Source: Congeria kusceri (taxonomy: Eukaryota; Mollusca; Bivalvia; Myida; Dreissenidae). From it: a stretch of DNA of 64,000 bases. Position 1 is the first letter of the stretch, and every line of letters begins with the position of its first letter. Under the pieces are notes generated by a model. The model made no database searches. It worked only from the letters and a program-made list of their open reading frames with translations, and had not been told where the DNA came from. The position numbers were made by a program, and so were the translations under genes. Below are positions 62,501-63,984 of this stretch, piece by piece. Location of the stretch: positions 24,486,364 through 24,550,363 of the forward strand of contig CM051028.1 of NCBI GenBank assembly GCA_027627225.1. The letters are read 5' to 3'.

Positions 62501-63804
62501 AACAAAACGGTTACTTCTGTTCTTTTAGTTGCTTTTCAATTAACCAAGTTAGTGCTTGAACATGACTATTTCGGATCAAGATTATGAAAAAGTCCCTAAA
62601 CAAGTAAAATGGGTCAGAAACGTTGCATGTGATTTTCGGTAAAAAGTTAATTGCGATTTAAAAATCAAAAATACATACAAATACAATGTTTAATTTATCA
62701 TGAATAGTATTTGTGTCATTAAAGAAAGAATGATGATTGTTTCTGTGTATCATTGCATTAATTTTAAGTATTGATAATCACTGCTGTGCATTGTCAAATT
62801 TGCCTGGCAGAAGAACAACTGACCACAACTTTTGTATAACACTACCGTTTGTGCTTCCTCTTGTGGTCATAGAGACCAGACGGGCTTTTTAAACCTTTGA
62901 CCCACACCCTGCGCAATCTAAATCTGGAAAAAGTCTTCAAATAGTAAAATTATTTAAAAGATGTCTAATCCGAAATTGAAGTTTTTACGTGCAACATATA
63001 TTTTTTTAATCCATGAATCATATCATTTCTTGTTCTTGTTGATATTTTGTAAAAAATCAAATTTTAACGCATCCAAACTTTACATATATAATCCCTATAA
63101 TGTTTGTCTTATAGTAAATATGTAAAGTGTGTATGCTGATTCGAAATTTATAAAATTTATGAAAGAATTGAGTTGACCAGTGAAAACTATCACACAAAAT
63201 GATTCGCATCCAAACAAATTCAAAGTGTAAGCAAGAGATAATTATGCTCAATTCTGTGTGGAAAGTAAGGCATAAGTATAAATTTTACCCCGCATATGAT
63301 AGGCTACATATCGACCAGATTAAAGTTACTAATCAAATACAAATACAAGGCTTTCATTTGACCCGGAACTCCGGGTTTTGACACTCAGAACTTTGGTTTG
63401 ACTCTATTTTGGGGCCCCATAATTGACATGCATGCGTCATGTTGACTCACAAAAAGTTGCGACAAAGTGTCAGTCAAAGTTTATGACCTATTAATATTTG
63501 CATATGGTGTAAATCTCAGTCAACAGTAAAGCAGCAAACAGCTTGCTTCAGATTGTTTCTGACTATATAATAAATGCGGGCAGAGCTACAGATCAATCTA
63601 CGTCAACCTCATGGTTATACATACAAAGAGATTATATTGACTAATTACGTAATATTATGCTCCATTAATTGATAATTGCACAACATTACATAAGATTGGC
63701 TGAGGTCAAATAATTACGTTTTTTTCCCACATGTACACTTATTAAACTTACAGAAGAATTATCAGGAGCAAAGCTGAAAACAAAATGACGGACATCGTGA
63801 TCAT
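2182..63804 (-). CDS. Ten-exon gene: single-pass membrane protein with cytoplasmic OTU-like domain (609 aa, spliced)
   Basis: Seen: exons at 63804-63752, 56624-56521, 55619-55530, 47759-47290, 37102-37075, 35458-35295, 29880-29654, 11789-11624, 6882-6696 and 2522-2182. All have AG acceptors and GT donors, the phases agree at all nine junctions, and the total is 1830 nt including the stop. Layout: signal peptide 1-19, S/T/P-rich ectodomain 20-69, membrane helix about 70-90 followed by RTKLKK, Ser-rich linker 97-200, basic stretch 197-206, possible RHIM-like segment 207-225, acidic linker 249-303, helical region 304-378, OTU-like region about 379-565. Known: OTU enzymes are cysteine proteases with a Cys near an N-terminal helix and a late His; vertnin-like proteins have a diverged version. 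Here C397 and H557 or H560 are the candidates. Inference: a type I membrane protein whose tail removes or binds ubiquitin, or has lost catalysis. A missing extra exon, especially in the 7.1-kb first intron, cannot be excluded. I do not recognise the family. Confidence 0.75.
2600..3002. repeat. Array of about 165-bp units, left part
   Basis: Units carry GCAGTTATACTTTTCGAGTTAC, ACATGT, AAGTCCAAAAATGTC and GCCATA..CTCTGCTAATGTC. The array continues at 4323-4549; the family A element at 3003-4322 was inserted into it. Confidence 0.65.
3003..4322. mobile_element. Family A element inserted in another tandem array
   Basis: Complete ends: 5' CAAGAGGGCCATAAGGCCCT with CTAACCTGAG, and a 3' hairpin AGCTCACCATGAGCAC / GTGCTCAGGTGAGCT. 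Core units are mainly the GCCCC/GGCGGCCATGTTTTTCAACGGA variant. Host sequence resumes on both sides (GCTAAA | AAAGGGCCACAA), which fixes the borders. Confidence 0.8.
4323..4549. repeat. Array of about 165-bp units, right part
   Basis: Continuation of the units at 2600-3002, with a local duplication of the AAAATGCACCAAAATACCCAGG block at about 4355-4460. Confidence 0.6.
4550..6493. mobile_element. Family A element, diverged ends
   Basis: 5' CACAAGCAGGCCATTAGCC with CACTCACCTGAG, and 3' GAGCACGTTGTGCTCAATAGAGCT, a hairpin with a broken stem. About ten units in the core, interrupted by a SINE at 5504-5796. Confidence 0.75.
5504..5796 (-). mobile_element. tRNA-derived SINE (antisense)
   Basis: On the minus strand it starts GGGCCAGCTAGCTCAGTTGG (A box region) and has a B box GGTTCGATTAC. 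A body of about 220 bp follows, ending ATATGACTGAAATACTGTTGAA and a CAAA-type tail. That tail region is typical of a conserved 3' domain of molluscan SINEs (from memory). It interrupts a family A unit (CTGC | CCTGGAAGCCATG). Confidence 0.75.
6696..6882 (-). CDS. Exon 9: middle of the OTU-like region
   Basis: 187 nt, residues 435-496 plus one base; acceptor AACTTTCAG, donor GTAAGC. Encodes an amphipathic helical segment (FEEYFRQWGDTEETAARVQQ and onward) ending in LVETCEANKDS. Phase 0 in and phase 1 out fit exons 8 and 10. The segment corresponds to the variable insertion between the Cys helix and the C-terminal strands in OTU-like folds. Confidence 0.7.
7069..7763. mobile_element. Non-autonomous pogo/Tigger-like TIR element, copy 1
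   Basis: TIRs CACTAAAACCCCGCTTAACG and its complement near 7740-7763, rich in GACCACC/GTCGTA motifs; likely TA target. About 695 bp with no ORF. It is related to the element at 13196-14786 in opposite orientation. Confidence 0.7.
7935..8390. repeat. Family B array fragment (about 165-bp unit), interrupted by a SINE
   Basis: Units of GGGGCATAATTTGAACAATC, CACTATACAATG, CATACCAAATATGAAACC, CTGGGCCTTGCGGTTTCAG and TATAAACCATGTGACCC. The 5' end is degraded (GGGCCAGATGGCCCTAAAG); there is no 3' hairpin. Confidence 0.7.
8391..8573 (+). mobile_element. tRNA-derived SINE
   Basis: GGTTGCGATGGCGTAGTGG forms the A-box end, and GGTTCCAGATTCGATC gives a degenerate B box. The body includes ACCAAGTACTGGTT and TGTCTCAATAAGCCTTAGGC. 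It breaks the family B unit after AACCATGT. Not a tRNA gene: the acceptor stem does not close. Confidence 0.65.
8574..8899. other. No gene seen; decayed repeat
   Basis: Contains a GC-rich patch (GGGGCTGCCGCCGCCCCAAT) also found degraded near 10545. Otherwise nothing recognisable. Confidence 0.4.
8900..10074. mobile_element. Family B element with both ends
   Basis: Double 5' start (CAAGAGGGCCACAATGGCCC, then CAAGAGGGCCAAATGGCACT) followed by about six 165-bp units. 3' end ACGACGGACAAAAGGCGATC then the hairpin AGCTCACCATGAGCAT / GTGCTCAGGTGAGCT. Confidence 0.8.
10075..10610. other. AT-rich intron sequence, no gene seen
   Basis: No exon-like frame with splice sites and no repeat structure apart from a short GCCCCCGCC..GCCCC fragment at about 10540-10560. 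Confidence 0.4.
10618..11460. repeat. Family B array remnant
   Basis: About five degraded 165-bp units. The last part has the terminal-unit variant (TATGCAGCAGACCAGAATGA, GAAAGAGGG, CATTACTG) that normally precedes the 3' end, but the hairpin itself is gone. Confidence 0.7.
11624..11789 (-). CDS. Exon 8: OTU-like core with candidate catalytic Cys397
   Basis: 166 nt, residues 379-434; acceptor GTATTTCAG, donor GTGCAG, phase 0 out. It contains GLNNSCLNQAISILLCGDES followed by a helix with an Arg. This matches the OTU pattern D/N-x-x-C-L-x-x-A-I then G-D-E, placing the candidate nucleophile at C397 (codon 11737-11735). The residue two before the usual D-G-x-C is Asn, so activity is uncertain. 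Confidence 0.75.
12013..12800. mobile_element. hAT-type non-autonomous element, copy 1
   Basis: TIR TAGGGATGGGACCGAATA with its inverse at 12783-12800. An exact 8-bp target duplication GTTTTAAC lies at 12005-12012 and 12801-12808, diagnostic of the hAT superfamily. No transposase. Confidence 0.85.
12809..13193. other. Intron sequence, no gene seen
   Basis: AT-rich; the minus-strand frame at 12931-13221 lacks motifs and good splice borders. Confidence 0.4.
13196..14786. mobile_element. Non-autonomous pogo/Tigger-like TIR element, copy 2, split by a nested insert
   Basis: 5' CAGTAAAACACCTCTAATACG and 3' GGGTTTTAGTG, with TA on both sides (13194-13195 and 14787-14788). Inverted relative to the copy at 7069-7763. 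Its right part is displaced by the TTAA-flanked element at 13870-14768. Confidence 0.75.
13870..14768. mobile_element. piggyBac-type non-autonomous element (TTAA target) nested in a pogo-like element
   Basis: TTAA at 13866-13869 and 14769-14772. TIRs begin AGCCCAGTCACAC and end GTGTGAGCGGGGCT; subterminal copies of TAGCTACGATAGCCCACGAT and its inverse extend the TIR. 899 bp, no intact transposase; short frames inside are not recognised. Confidence 0.75.
15001..15738. mobile_element. TIR element nested in the family C element
   Basis: 5' TGTAAATTCTTGCGTATAGG and 3' TATACGCGAGAAATTACAG form imperfect TIRs. The host unit matches the copy at about 30475-30560 on both sides of the insert. Two short frames inside (15295-15510, 15529-15786) have no recognised motif. 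Confidence 0.6.
17275..18895 (+). mobile_element. PIF/Harbinger element, decayed
   Basis: TIRs AGCCTGCCGTCCACTA and its complement ending CGGCAGGTT, with 3-bp TAA target duplications at 17272-17274 and 18896-18898, as expected for Harbinger. It contains transposase remnants on the plus strand and is inserted in a family C unit. Confidence 0.75.
17684..18190 (+). pseudogene. Harbinger (HARBI1-like) transposase remnant
   Basis: The first 70 codons include RRRPNRWWVKKYL and GLKLKMALKYMASVDS, matching the N-terminal region of Harbinger nucleases (R-WWV, then GLKLA-x-LR-LA-GDS). After a stop at 17895 the similarity continues in shifted frames, including IPNTPEA and RRWNMLHAVG, where the family has DTPEKW and RWNFPHCxGALDG. 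The catalytic DGKH is not preserved. Non-functional. Confidence 0.65.
19070..19412. other. No gene seen
   Basis: AT-rich intron sequence; nothing recognised. Confidence 0.4.
19413..19620. repeat. Family C fragment with a diverged 5' end
   Basis: AAAAGGCACACCAGTGCCTG..CGCTCCACTGGC is a mutated version of the shared 5' terminus. One 160-bp unit follows (ACAACCACTTACAGAGTATTTCTGTTAAATC). Confidence 0.55.
19762..20306. mobile_element. Short TIR element with CGGATA-rich ends
   Basis: 5' AGGGCGCTATTTCCATGTG and GTCCGTATCTGCATC; 3' GATGCTGATACGGACATACG and GAAAAGCGGCCTTAT. About 545 bp. The tip contains a small tandem of CGGATA. Related words occur at about 812-835 and 47930-47960 inside family A 5' regions. 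Confidence 0.55.
20880..21460. other. AT-rich, no gene seen
   Basis: No convincing frame, TIR or array. Confidence 0.4.
21463..21488. repeat. (TA)n microsatellite
   Basis: About 12 TA units directly before a 62-bp satellite. Confidence 0.9.
21492..21910. repeat. Tandem array, unit about 62 bp, about seven copies
   Basis: Each unit reads roughly GATCTGTACTGTATTCTCATG, CTTTACAAA, TAATTTATATC, TTAGTAATACATA. Divergence increases to the right. Confidence 0.8.
21950..22274. mobile_element. Palindromic TIR element, copy 1
   Basis: CCCTTCTCGAATAAGC..GCGTTATTGGCACCG and a mirror ending TTGTTCGAGAAGGG, with TA on both sides (21948-21949 and 22275-22276). 325 bp, nearly all foldback, with internal AAGTGTATT/AATACACTT repeats. 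Its unit matches the element at 39382-40671 minus that copy's insert. Confidence 0.85.
22277..24209. other. AT-rich intron sequence, no gene seen
   Basis: Frames at 22707-22964 and 22969-23217 (minus) lack motifs, splice borders or neighbours in phase. No repeat recognised. Confidence 0.4.
24210..25199. mobile_element. TIR element (CAGGGCCCTCAATC ends) containing a dispersed core
   Basis: CAGGGCCCTCAATC at 24210-24223 and GATTGAGGGCCCTG at 25186-25199. The subterminal right side has GGGGAAAAAACCCATAC and GGGGAGTGGGGCTG, also seen in the insert at 43839-44161. The core at 24420-25030 is shared with 34132-34998 and 46229-47231. Confidence 0.65.
24423..24707 (-). other. Core-repeat open frame, copy 1
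   Basis: Two overlapping minus-strand frames; the one at 24496-24687 reads CATKLLFKSKDLTVL.. and QYTHAFHADDGTLYMSALFS. The same frame is open in copies at 34.5 and 46.5 kb. No known domain recognised. It may simply reflect recent common ancestry of the repeat. Confidence 0.35.
25480..25815 (+). pseudogene. Non-LTR reverse transcriptase fragment
   Basis: Frames give FIDITTAFDYIVWD, then LGLRQGEFPILFSLYIND, then LLMYADG in a shifted frame. These match the RT palm order FIDFxKAFDxVWR, GVRQGxxLSPxLFxxYIND, LLLYADD of Jockey/CR1-type LINEs. The catalytic YADD is damaged and frameshifts are present. Confidence 0.75.
26020..26205 (-). pseudogene. Non-LTR reverse transcriptase fragment, opposite strand
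   Basis: On the minus strand the frame reads NIKSGKSVGPDLILNEFI.. and LCLGYFPDKWT, then VPIHKKGDLNDP. This matches the early RT region (KSxGPDxIxNE, YFPxxWxxxxIVPxxKKGDxxDP). It would precede the 25.5-kb fragment in an intact LINE but points the other way. Confidence 0.7.
26206..26750. other. No gene seen
   Basis: AT-rich, nothing recognised. Confidence 0.4.
27536..28070. other. No gene seen
   Basis: AT-rich intron sequence. Confidence 0.4.
28076..28495. repeat. Family D array (about 180-bp unit, ACCTTGACCTTGA-rich)
   Basis: Two and a half units of GATTTCTTATATTTGACC, GTGACCTTGACCTTGAAC, GGTTCTTGC, ACTCCATCTCA, GCCAAGTTATTTGAAAATCC and ATGCTGGACAAA. The 135-codon minus-strand frame across it is a by-product: its peptide repeats with the array. 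Confidence 0.75.
28500..28860. other. No gene seen
   Basis: AT-rich intron sequence. Confidence 0.4.
28880..29200. repeat. Array of about 170-bp units (AGGTCAAGGTCAAAGTGAGG)
   Basis: Two units with GGTCACAAGCAACAACTGTG, AAGTGTTGTAG and GTGTTGGTGCTAGA; a further degraded copy lies at 60170-60300. Confidence 0.65.
29201..29570. repeat. Array of about 170-bp units (GGCCATAATTCTGCCAAAAT)
   Basis: Two units with TCGCAGCCAAAATTCCT, ACAATCACCTACA, GGTTGTTCGGCTGTGAAA and CGTAATCCGCCCAGC. Frames at 29197-29400 and 29416-29727 repeat with the unit and are not genes. Confidence 0.65.
29654..29880 (-). CDS. Exon 7: helical N-terminal part of the vertnin/OTU-like region
   Basis: 227 nt, residues 304-378 plus two bases. 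Acceptor TTACTTTCAG and donor GTAGGT are strong. The peptide is hydrophobic and helical (ALSLLYRLVQLLNGVFLEEV, then WSWLTRVDYV). This pattern resembles, from memory, the leader helices before the OTU-like core in vertnin-type proteins. Codon use and conservation-like amphipathicity make this one of the most convincing exons. Confidence 0.75.
29881..30420. other. No gene seen
   Basis: Intron sequence directly upstream of exon 7; nothing recognised. Confidence 0.4.
30423..31084. repeat. Family C element, 5' part
   Basis: Starts ATGAGGGCCAAACGGCCCTG with GTCGCTCATCTCAG and holds about four 160-bp units. It stops where the family B element begins, so its 3' end is missing or displaced. Confidence 0.7.
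31086..32882. mobile_element. Family B element with both ends
   Basis: 5' CAAGAGGGCCATGATGGCCC, CGCTCACCTGAG, then the second start CAAGAGGACAAAATGGCAC. About eight 165-bp units follow, then the 3' hairpin AGCTCACCACGAGCAC / GTGCTCAGGTGAGCT. One unit is split by the element at 32301-32560. Confidence 0.8.
32301..32560. mobile_element. 260-bp TIR element nested in a family B unit
   Basis: GGCCCGTATCCACAAAGC and its inverse GCTTTGTGGATACGGCCC bound it. The host reads TTGACCCCAG | CTGGGGCATCATTT around it. No ORF. Confidence 0.75.
32883..33818. repeat. Family B units without a 5' end, with own 3' end
   Basis: Continues with units after the first hairpin and ends with a second, diverged hairpin AGCTCACTGTGAGCAC / TGCTAAGGTGAGCT. 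Probably the right part of an older element into which 31086-32882 inserted. Confidence 0.65.
33902..34131. repeat. Family D array, left part
   Basis: CATTTGACCTTTGATC, GTGTGACCTTAACCTTGG, GTTATTTGAAAATTC. Broken by the core repeat and resumed at 34999. Confidence 0.6.
34132..34998. mobile_element. Dispersed core repeat, copy 2, inserted in family D
   Basis: Reverse-oriented relative to the copies at 24.4 and 46.3 kb. Shares TTTGACGTCATCA, CATTACACTTTGATG-type words and CTTTCCATGCGGATGACG. Family D resumes after it (CACCTAAGGACCTGGTACTT). Confidence 0.6.
34475..34771 (+). other. Core-repeat open frame, copy 2
   Basis: Frame includes QYTHAFHADDVMLYILAAFS and RAFLAKHRVY, aligned with the other two copies. 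No domain recognised. Confidence 0.35.
34999..35215. repeat. Family D array, right part
   Basis: CACCTAAGGACCTGG, ACACCACCTCATGATGC, GTTATTAGGAAATAC, GACCTTTGACCTTTAAGTG. Confidence 0.6.
35229..35246. repeat. Poly-G run
   Basis: A run of about 16 G, broken once near its start, 50 bp from the exon 6 donor side. Confidence 0.8.
35295..35458 (-). CDS. Exon 6: acidic linker
   Basis: 164 nt, residues 249-303 (the first codon is shared with exon 5). Acceptor TTTTTTAG, donor GTATCA in phase 0. The peptide is acidic and rich in Glu, Ser and Gln with no recognised domain, and contains CMAC. It links the tail exon to the helical region. A reading frame continues a few codons past the donor, so the exact 3' border is less certain than the others. 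Confidence 0.6.
35459..35842. other. Intron sequence, no gene seen
   Basis: AT-rich; ends with the target duplication ATATAAAT of the hAT-type element. Confidence 0.4.
35843..36801. mobile_element. hAT-type non-autonomous element, copy 2
   Basis: TAGGGATGGGACCGATTA at the left, complementary end at the right. 8-bp duplication ATATAAAT at 35835-35842 and 36802-36809. Opposite orientation to the copy at 12013-12800; the interior is clearly homologous. Confidence 0.85.
37075..37102 (-). CDS. Exon 5: 28-nt micro-exon
   Basis: Encodes ENVKHAVKT plus one base (residues 240-248). Acceptor CTTTTGACAG and donor GTAATA are good, and phase 0 in and phase 1 out fit exons 4 and 6 exactly. It sits between introns of about 10.2 and 1.6 kb. 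Because 28 is not a multiple of three, skipping it would shift the frame and truncate the protein before the OTU-like region. Confidence 0.55.
37103..37797. other. Intron sequence, no gene seen
   Basis: AT-rich, nothing recognised. Confidence 0.4.
37798..38265. repeat. Family E array (about 145-bp unit), 5' end present
   Basis: Starts ACAAGAGCTGTTGGAGGACA and GTGCGCTCGAC. Units carry CACCCCATATGCAATGCC, GAGGTCT, ATATAAGGTATCTATGTAT, TTTCATTAAAATATCTCAAT, TTCTCAAGTTATTGA and GTAACAGTGACCTTGACC. Confidence 0.75.
38266..39199. other. AT-rich, no gene seen
   Basis: Repeated words such as TGTGAAATTGTGAAAAATG occur at both ends (about 38300 and 39120), suggesting a degraded element; borders not found. 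Confidence 0.35.
39382..40671. mobile_element. Palindromic TIR element, copy 2, itself interrupted
   Basis: CCCTTCTCGAACAAGTG and TATTCGAGAAGGG ends (TA at 39380-39381 and 40672-40673). Internal match to 21950-22274; the extra length is the TA-flanked insert at 39682-40601. Confidence 0.85.
39682..40601. mobile_element. Tc1/mariner-type non-autonomous element nested two levels deep
   Basis: TIR CCGTAATTCACCTATATG and inverse ending CTAAATG..GGTGAATTACGG; TA duplicated at 39680-39681 and 40602-40603. 920 bp, no transposase. Confidence 0.85.
42478..42510. repeat. Family E fragment split by mariner
   Basis: TATATGCAATCCCAA directly abuts the mariner TIR; the same unit resumes at 44569 (ACGTATTAAGTTTCATTAAAAT). 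Confidence 0.7.
43531..43682 (+). other. Intron-like 152-nt gap in mariner transposase
   Basis: Begins GTAATG after YYSK and ends TTTTTCTGTGTGTGATTAACGTTAG-type polypyrimidine plus AG; phase 0. Removing it rejoins YYSK to VVRTDL, the expected mariner order. Confidence 0.55.
43839..44161 (+). other. Second intron-like gap, possibly a small TIR element
   Basis: GT..CCCACAG borders, phase 0. Its interior (GGGGCCC at the left, GGGGAATGGGGCCGAATTTC and TAGCCCC at the right) resembles the ends of the 24210-25199 element, so it may be an inserted element whose ends mimic splice sites. Confidence 0.5.
44569..45366. repeat. Family E units plus a second array (about 190-bp unit), with 3' end
   Basis: About two and a half family E units to 44900, then two units of TAAAATTTCTAAGTGTAAAA, AATTTTGACAA, CCTGAGAAACTAGCTTACC. 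Ends GACGCCGACGACAACGCTAC, GGGGCTAGTAG, GTTGAGCTAAAAA. Confidence 0.7.
45367..46228. other. Intron sequence, no gene seen
   Basis: AT-rich; nothing recognised. Confidence 0.4.
46229..47231. mobile_element. TIR element (CACTRCAGATC ends) carrying core repeat copy 3
   Basis: Left CACTACAGATCCGTTATAT, right inverse ending ACTGATCTGCAGTG with GATCGTGATATAAC subterminal repeats. The interior 46330-47130 is the same core as at 24.4 and 34.1-35.0 kb. Confidence 0.7.
46526..46753 (-). other. Core-repeat open frame, copy 3
   Basis: 75-codon frame with CATKLLYKSKDLNVLCATKF, QYTHAFHEDDVMYMSALF and RAFLAEQRIY. Aligned with copies 1 and 2; no domain recognised. Confidence 0.35.
47290..47759 (-). CDS. 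Exon 4: rest of membrane helix and Ser-rich cytoplasmic tail
   Basis: The largest exon, 470 nt, encoding residues 83-239. It completes the helix (CVICLVLC), follows with the basic stop-transfer RTKLKK and juxtamembrane Cys 98 and 100 (possible palmitoylation). About 100 residues rich in Ser, Asp, Lys and Asn come next, probably disordered. A Cys/Lys cluster (CKCKKIIKKK, 197-206) precedes INTFNGPVVYSSNGTINM (208-225), a beta-prone Asn/Gly-containing segment of RHIM-like spacing. The donor is ATG|GTAAAT in phase 0. The frame stays open upstream of the acceptor into intron, but the TTTTGTTTAG acceptor fits exon 3 exactly. Confidence 0.8.
47856..53239. mobile_element. Giant family A tandem-array element (5.4 kb)
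   Basis: 5' CAAGAGGGCCAAATGGCCCT, CACTCACCTGAG; 3' AAAAGGCGATCC and hairpin AGCTCACCATGAGCAC / GTGCTCAGGTGAGCT. Roughly 30 units of 145 bp. The right quarter is the GCCCC/GGCGGCCATGTTTTTC variant. A 693-bp element is nested at 51735. Lies in the intron between exons 3 and 4. Confidence 0.85.
51735..52427. mobile_element. 693-bp TIR element nested in family A
   Basis: CACGGTGTATATGGTCACCG and inverse CGGTGACCATATGCACCGTG, each followed by a GTATAC/AGTATGC step. TTTT flanks both sides. Interrupts AACCATTTT | AGAACTCGG. No ORF. Confidence 0.8.
53444..54423 (-). mobile_element. mariner-derived element with internal deletion
   Basis: TIRs AGGGCTGCTTCATACATTCG and inverse CGAATTTATGAAACAGCCCT. 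About 980 bp, minus-strand transposase remnant inside, in the intron between exons 3 and 4. Confidence 0.8.
53680..54240 (-). pseudogene. mariner transposase, N- and C-terminal parts joined
   Basis: On the minus strand a segment with TPVEIC, NPDKFPKCVQTFVYKWHARF (N-terminal HTH, where the family has VYRWxxRF) runs straight into GRHPPYSLDLEPN (third-Asp region, HPPYSPDLAPCDF). FPDLKNELRGQRFE and a C-terminal KCVASGGDYVQK follow. The central part with the first two catalytic Asp is missing. Confidence 0.75.
54690..55225. repeat. Family D array with an exact duplicate
   Basis: About three units of GACCTTTGACCTTTA, CTGGTGCTTG, CACATCATGATG, CTGGACAAAATCATG. An 86-bp block is duplicated almost perfectly at 54966-55051 and 55052-55137. 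Confidence 0.7.
55226..55440. repeat. Family C fragment
   Basis: AAACTGCCCTGCGCACCTG, GGAACATTCCTGTGAAATTA, CCAACAAGTGGTTTCAGAG; one unit, ends lost. Confidence 0.5.
55530..55619 (-). CDS. Exon 3: juxtamembrane region and first half of the membrane helix
   Basis: 90 nt with a TTTTTTCAG acceptor and GTAAGT donor; encodes residues 53-82. It holds an N-glycosylation sequon (N63-T-S), a Gly/Asn-rich stretch, then the start of the helix WFGLGFGAALLVV. The helix is completed by the next exon across a split Cys codon (T|GT). A GxxxG-like pattern (G72, G74, G76) in the helix could favour dimer packing; that is inference. Confidence 0.75.
55620..56520. other. Intron between exons 2 and 3, no other gene seen
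   Basis: 901 bp, AT-rich, no repeat recognised; the shortest intron of the gene. Confidence 0.5.
56521..56624 (-). CDS. Exon 2: Ser/Thr/Pro-rich extracellular stalk
   Basis: 104 nt between a TTTTAG acceptor and a GTAAGA donor; encodes residues 18-52. Seventeen of the 35 residues are Ser or Thr, with Pro and Gln between them and few hydrophobics, as in O-glycosylated mucin-like stalks. No cysteine and no recognisable fold is present, so the ectodomain appears to be a spacer rather than a ligand-binding domain, unless another exon is missing. It enters in phase 2 and leaves in phase 1. Confidence 0.65.
56743..58230. mobile_element. Composite element: family E then family F arrays
   Basis: Starts ACAAAAGCTGTCTCAGGACA, GTGCGCTCGAC. 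About four family E units run to 57430, then about four family F units of 160-205 bp (ATATGGAGTTGTTGCACGC, AACTTTAACCTG, GGGGCATAATTCTGCTAAA, GTTTCAA..GAATATCTGTAG). Ends GACGCCGACGAACGGGTG, GTAGTATACC, GATGAGCTAAAAA. Confidence 0.75.
58381..58976. mobile_element. Foldback TIR element built of GTAACTGCAGTTAC-like words
   Basis: ATGGCGTACCCTTTCCGTC at the left and its inverse GGGTACGTACGCCAT at the right; ATGAT flanks both sides. The arms and centre hold many copies of TGTAACTGCAGTTATAAATT and its complement. Confidence 0.75.
59085..59245. repeat. 54-bp minisatellite, 2.7 copies
   Basis: Units begin ACCTGGCAATCAACAGGTGC and end TACTTCTGTAGTT. The period is a multiple of three, so the minus frame stays open (APVDCQVN-type repeats of 18 residues); no other coding sign. 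Confidence 0.65.
59246..59310. repeat. Family B fragment, antisense
   Basis: CAGAGGTTTCATATTTCGG, CATTGTGTAGTGGTCCTCTG, complementary to the family B unit. Confidence 0.6.
59440..59830. repeat. Degraded array with a family D block
   Basis: GGGTAATAATTCTGCTG, GTGGTCATACATGAGCTGTG, then TATGCCCC..GACCTCTAAGTGTGACC. Related to the 60340-60680 unit. Confidence 0.5.
59831..60169. other. No gene seen
   Basis: Nothing recognised. Confidence 0.35.
60170..60685. repeat. Degraded tandem units
   Basis: AAGTCAAGGTCAAGGTAAGG (as at 28880), then two units of GCAATAAATCTGATG/GCAATAACTCCAACG, TCTGATCTGACCCAT, GTCATACACAAA, GCAAGTTTGGTCAAGA; ends GGACGACGGATGACG. Confidence 0.55.
60715..60880. repeat. Minisatellite, unit about 40 bp (GAATAAATCCCCGACC)
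   Basis: Four degenerate units such as CCGAATAAATCCCCGACCA, GAACAAAACACCGACCAC, GGACAAATCCCCGATCC, GGACGAATCCCCAACC, separated by TTTTTCACACC. Confidence 0.6.
61251..62400 (-). pseudogene. Tigger/pogo transposase remnant
   Basis: On the minus strand: N-terminal HTH at 62378-62154 (QIALDIGIMTNKLSSWLRNK, then GAKFQDVEKAVLKWF). FNAD-stop-TAIFFRDLPDKTLEF lies near 61930-61890, where the family has NADETGLFYRLLPDKTL. Then KKAWMMGTIFTEWLRKVD, IVDNCPAHLDIKNLKAIKLI (second Asp) and QDTTSLLQPMDQVII (third Asp). C-terminal ALHMLLTAWDNVKQSTIMNC is at 61430-61370. At least one stop and two frameshifts, so inactive. TIRs were not found. It lies in the first intron of the host gene. Confidence 0.85.
62401..63751. 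other. First-intron sequence, no gene seen
   Basis: AT-rich; small palindromes at 63360-63376 (ACCCGGAACTCCGGGTT) and 63408-63424 (TTTGGGGCCCCATAA). No exon-like frame in phase with exons 1 and 2 was found. Confidence 0.4.
63752..63804 (-). CDS. Exon 1: start codon and signal peptide
   Basis: Starts at the ATG at 63804 and ends CT before the donor GTAAGT (phase 2). It encodes MITM followed by the hydrophobic run SVILFSALLLIIL, a clear secretory signal. This frame was chosen because only it joins exon 2 in an open frame (CT+A) and continues through the membrane helix. An in-frame second ATG lies three codons later. An upstream ATG at 63823 opens a different frame that is closed at the exon 3/4 junction, so it would act only as an upstream ORF. 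Confidence 0.65.
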
Positions 63805-63960
63805 CAGTGAATGTAATTTTCATTGTTTTCTATTTGCTAATTGTTAAACTGAAATGAAAACACTGTTACTATTCATGAAACAATGATATTGAAGGTTTTA
63901 ATTACTACAAGTTTACTGAAATAAATCTTCACATGTAACTTACTATTTTTGACAGTGTGA
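63805..63960 (-). promoter_or_regulatory. 5' leader with upstream ATG and possible leader intron
   Basis: Reading the minus strand, a GTAAGT donor at 63943 and a TTTCAG acceptor near 63850 could bound a leader intron of about 95 nt. An upstream ATG at 63823 is out of frame with the signal peptide and might damp translation. None of this is confirmed. Confidence 0.3.
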
Positions 63961-63967
63961 AAGGAGA

Positions 63968-63984
63968 GAAACTGAAAGTGAAAG
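63968..63984. promoter_or_regulatory. ISRE / IRF-type element upstream of the membrane OTU-like gene
   Basis: The plus strand reads GAAACTGAAAGTGAAAG, three GAAA cores spaced by two bases, which is the classical interferon-stimulated response element pattern. It lies about 165 bp upstream of the start codon of the minus-strand gene. Bivalves have IRF proteins, so function is plausible. The window ends at 64000, so the transcription start and any second site are not visible. Confidence 0.5.

Noticed and set aside
63823..63825. Upstream ATG as the true start of the membrane gene
   Set aside because: Its frame closes at the exon 3/4 junction, whereas the ATG at 63804 gives a signal peptide and stays open for 609 codons.
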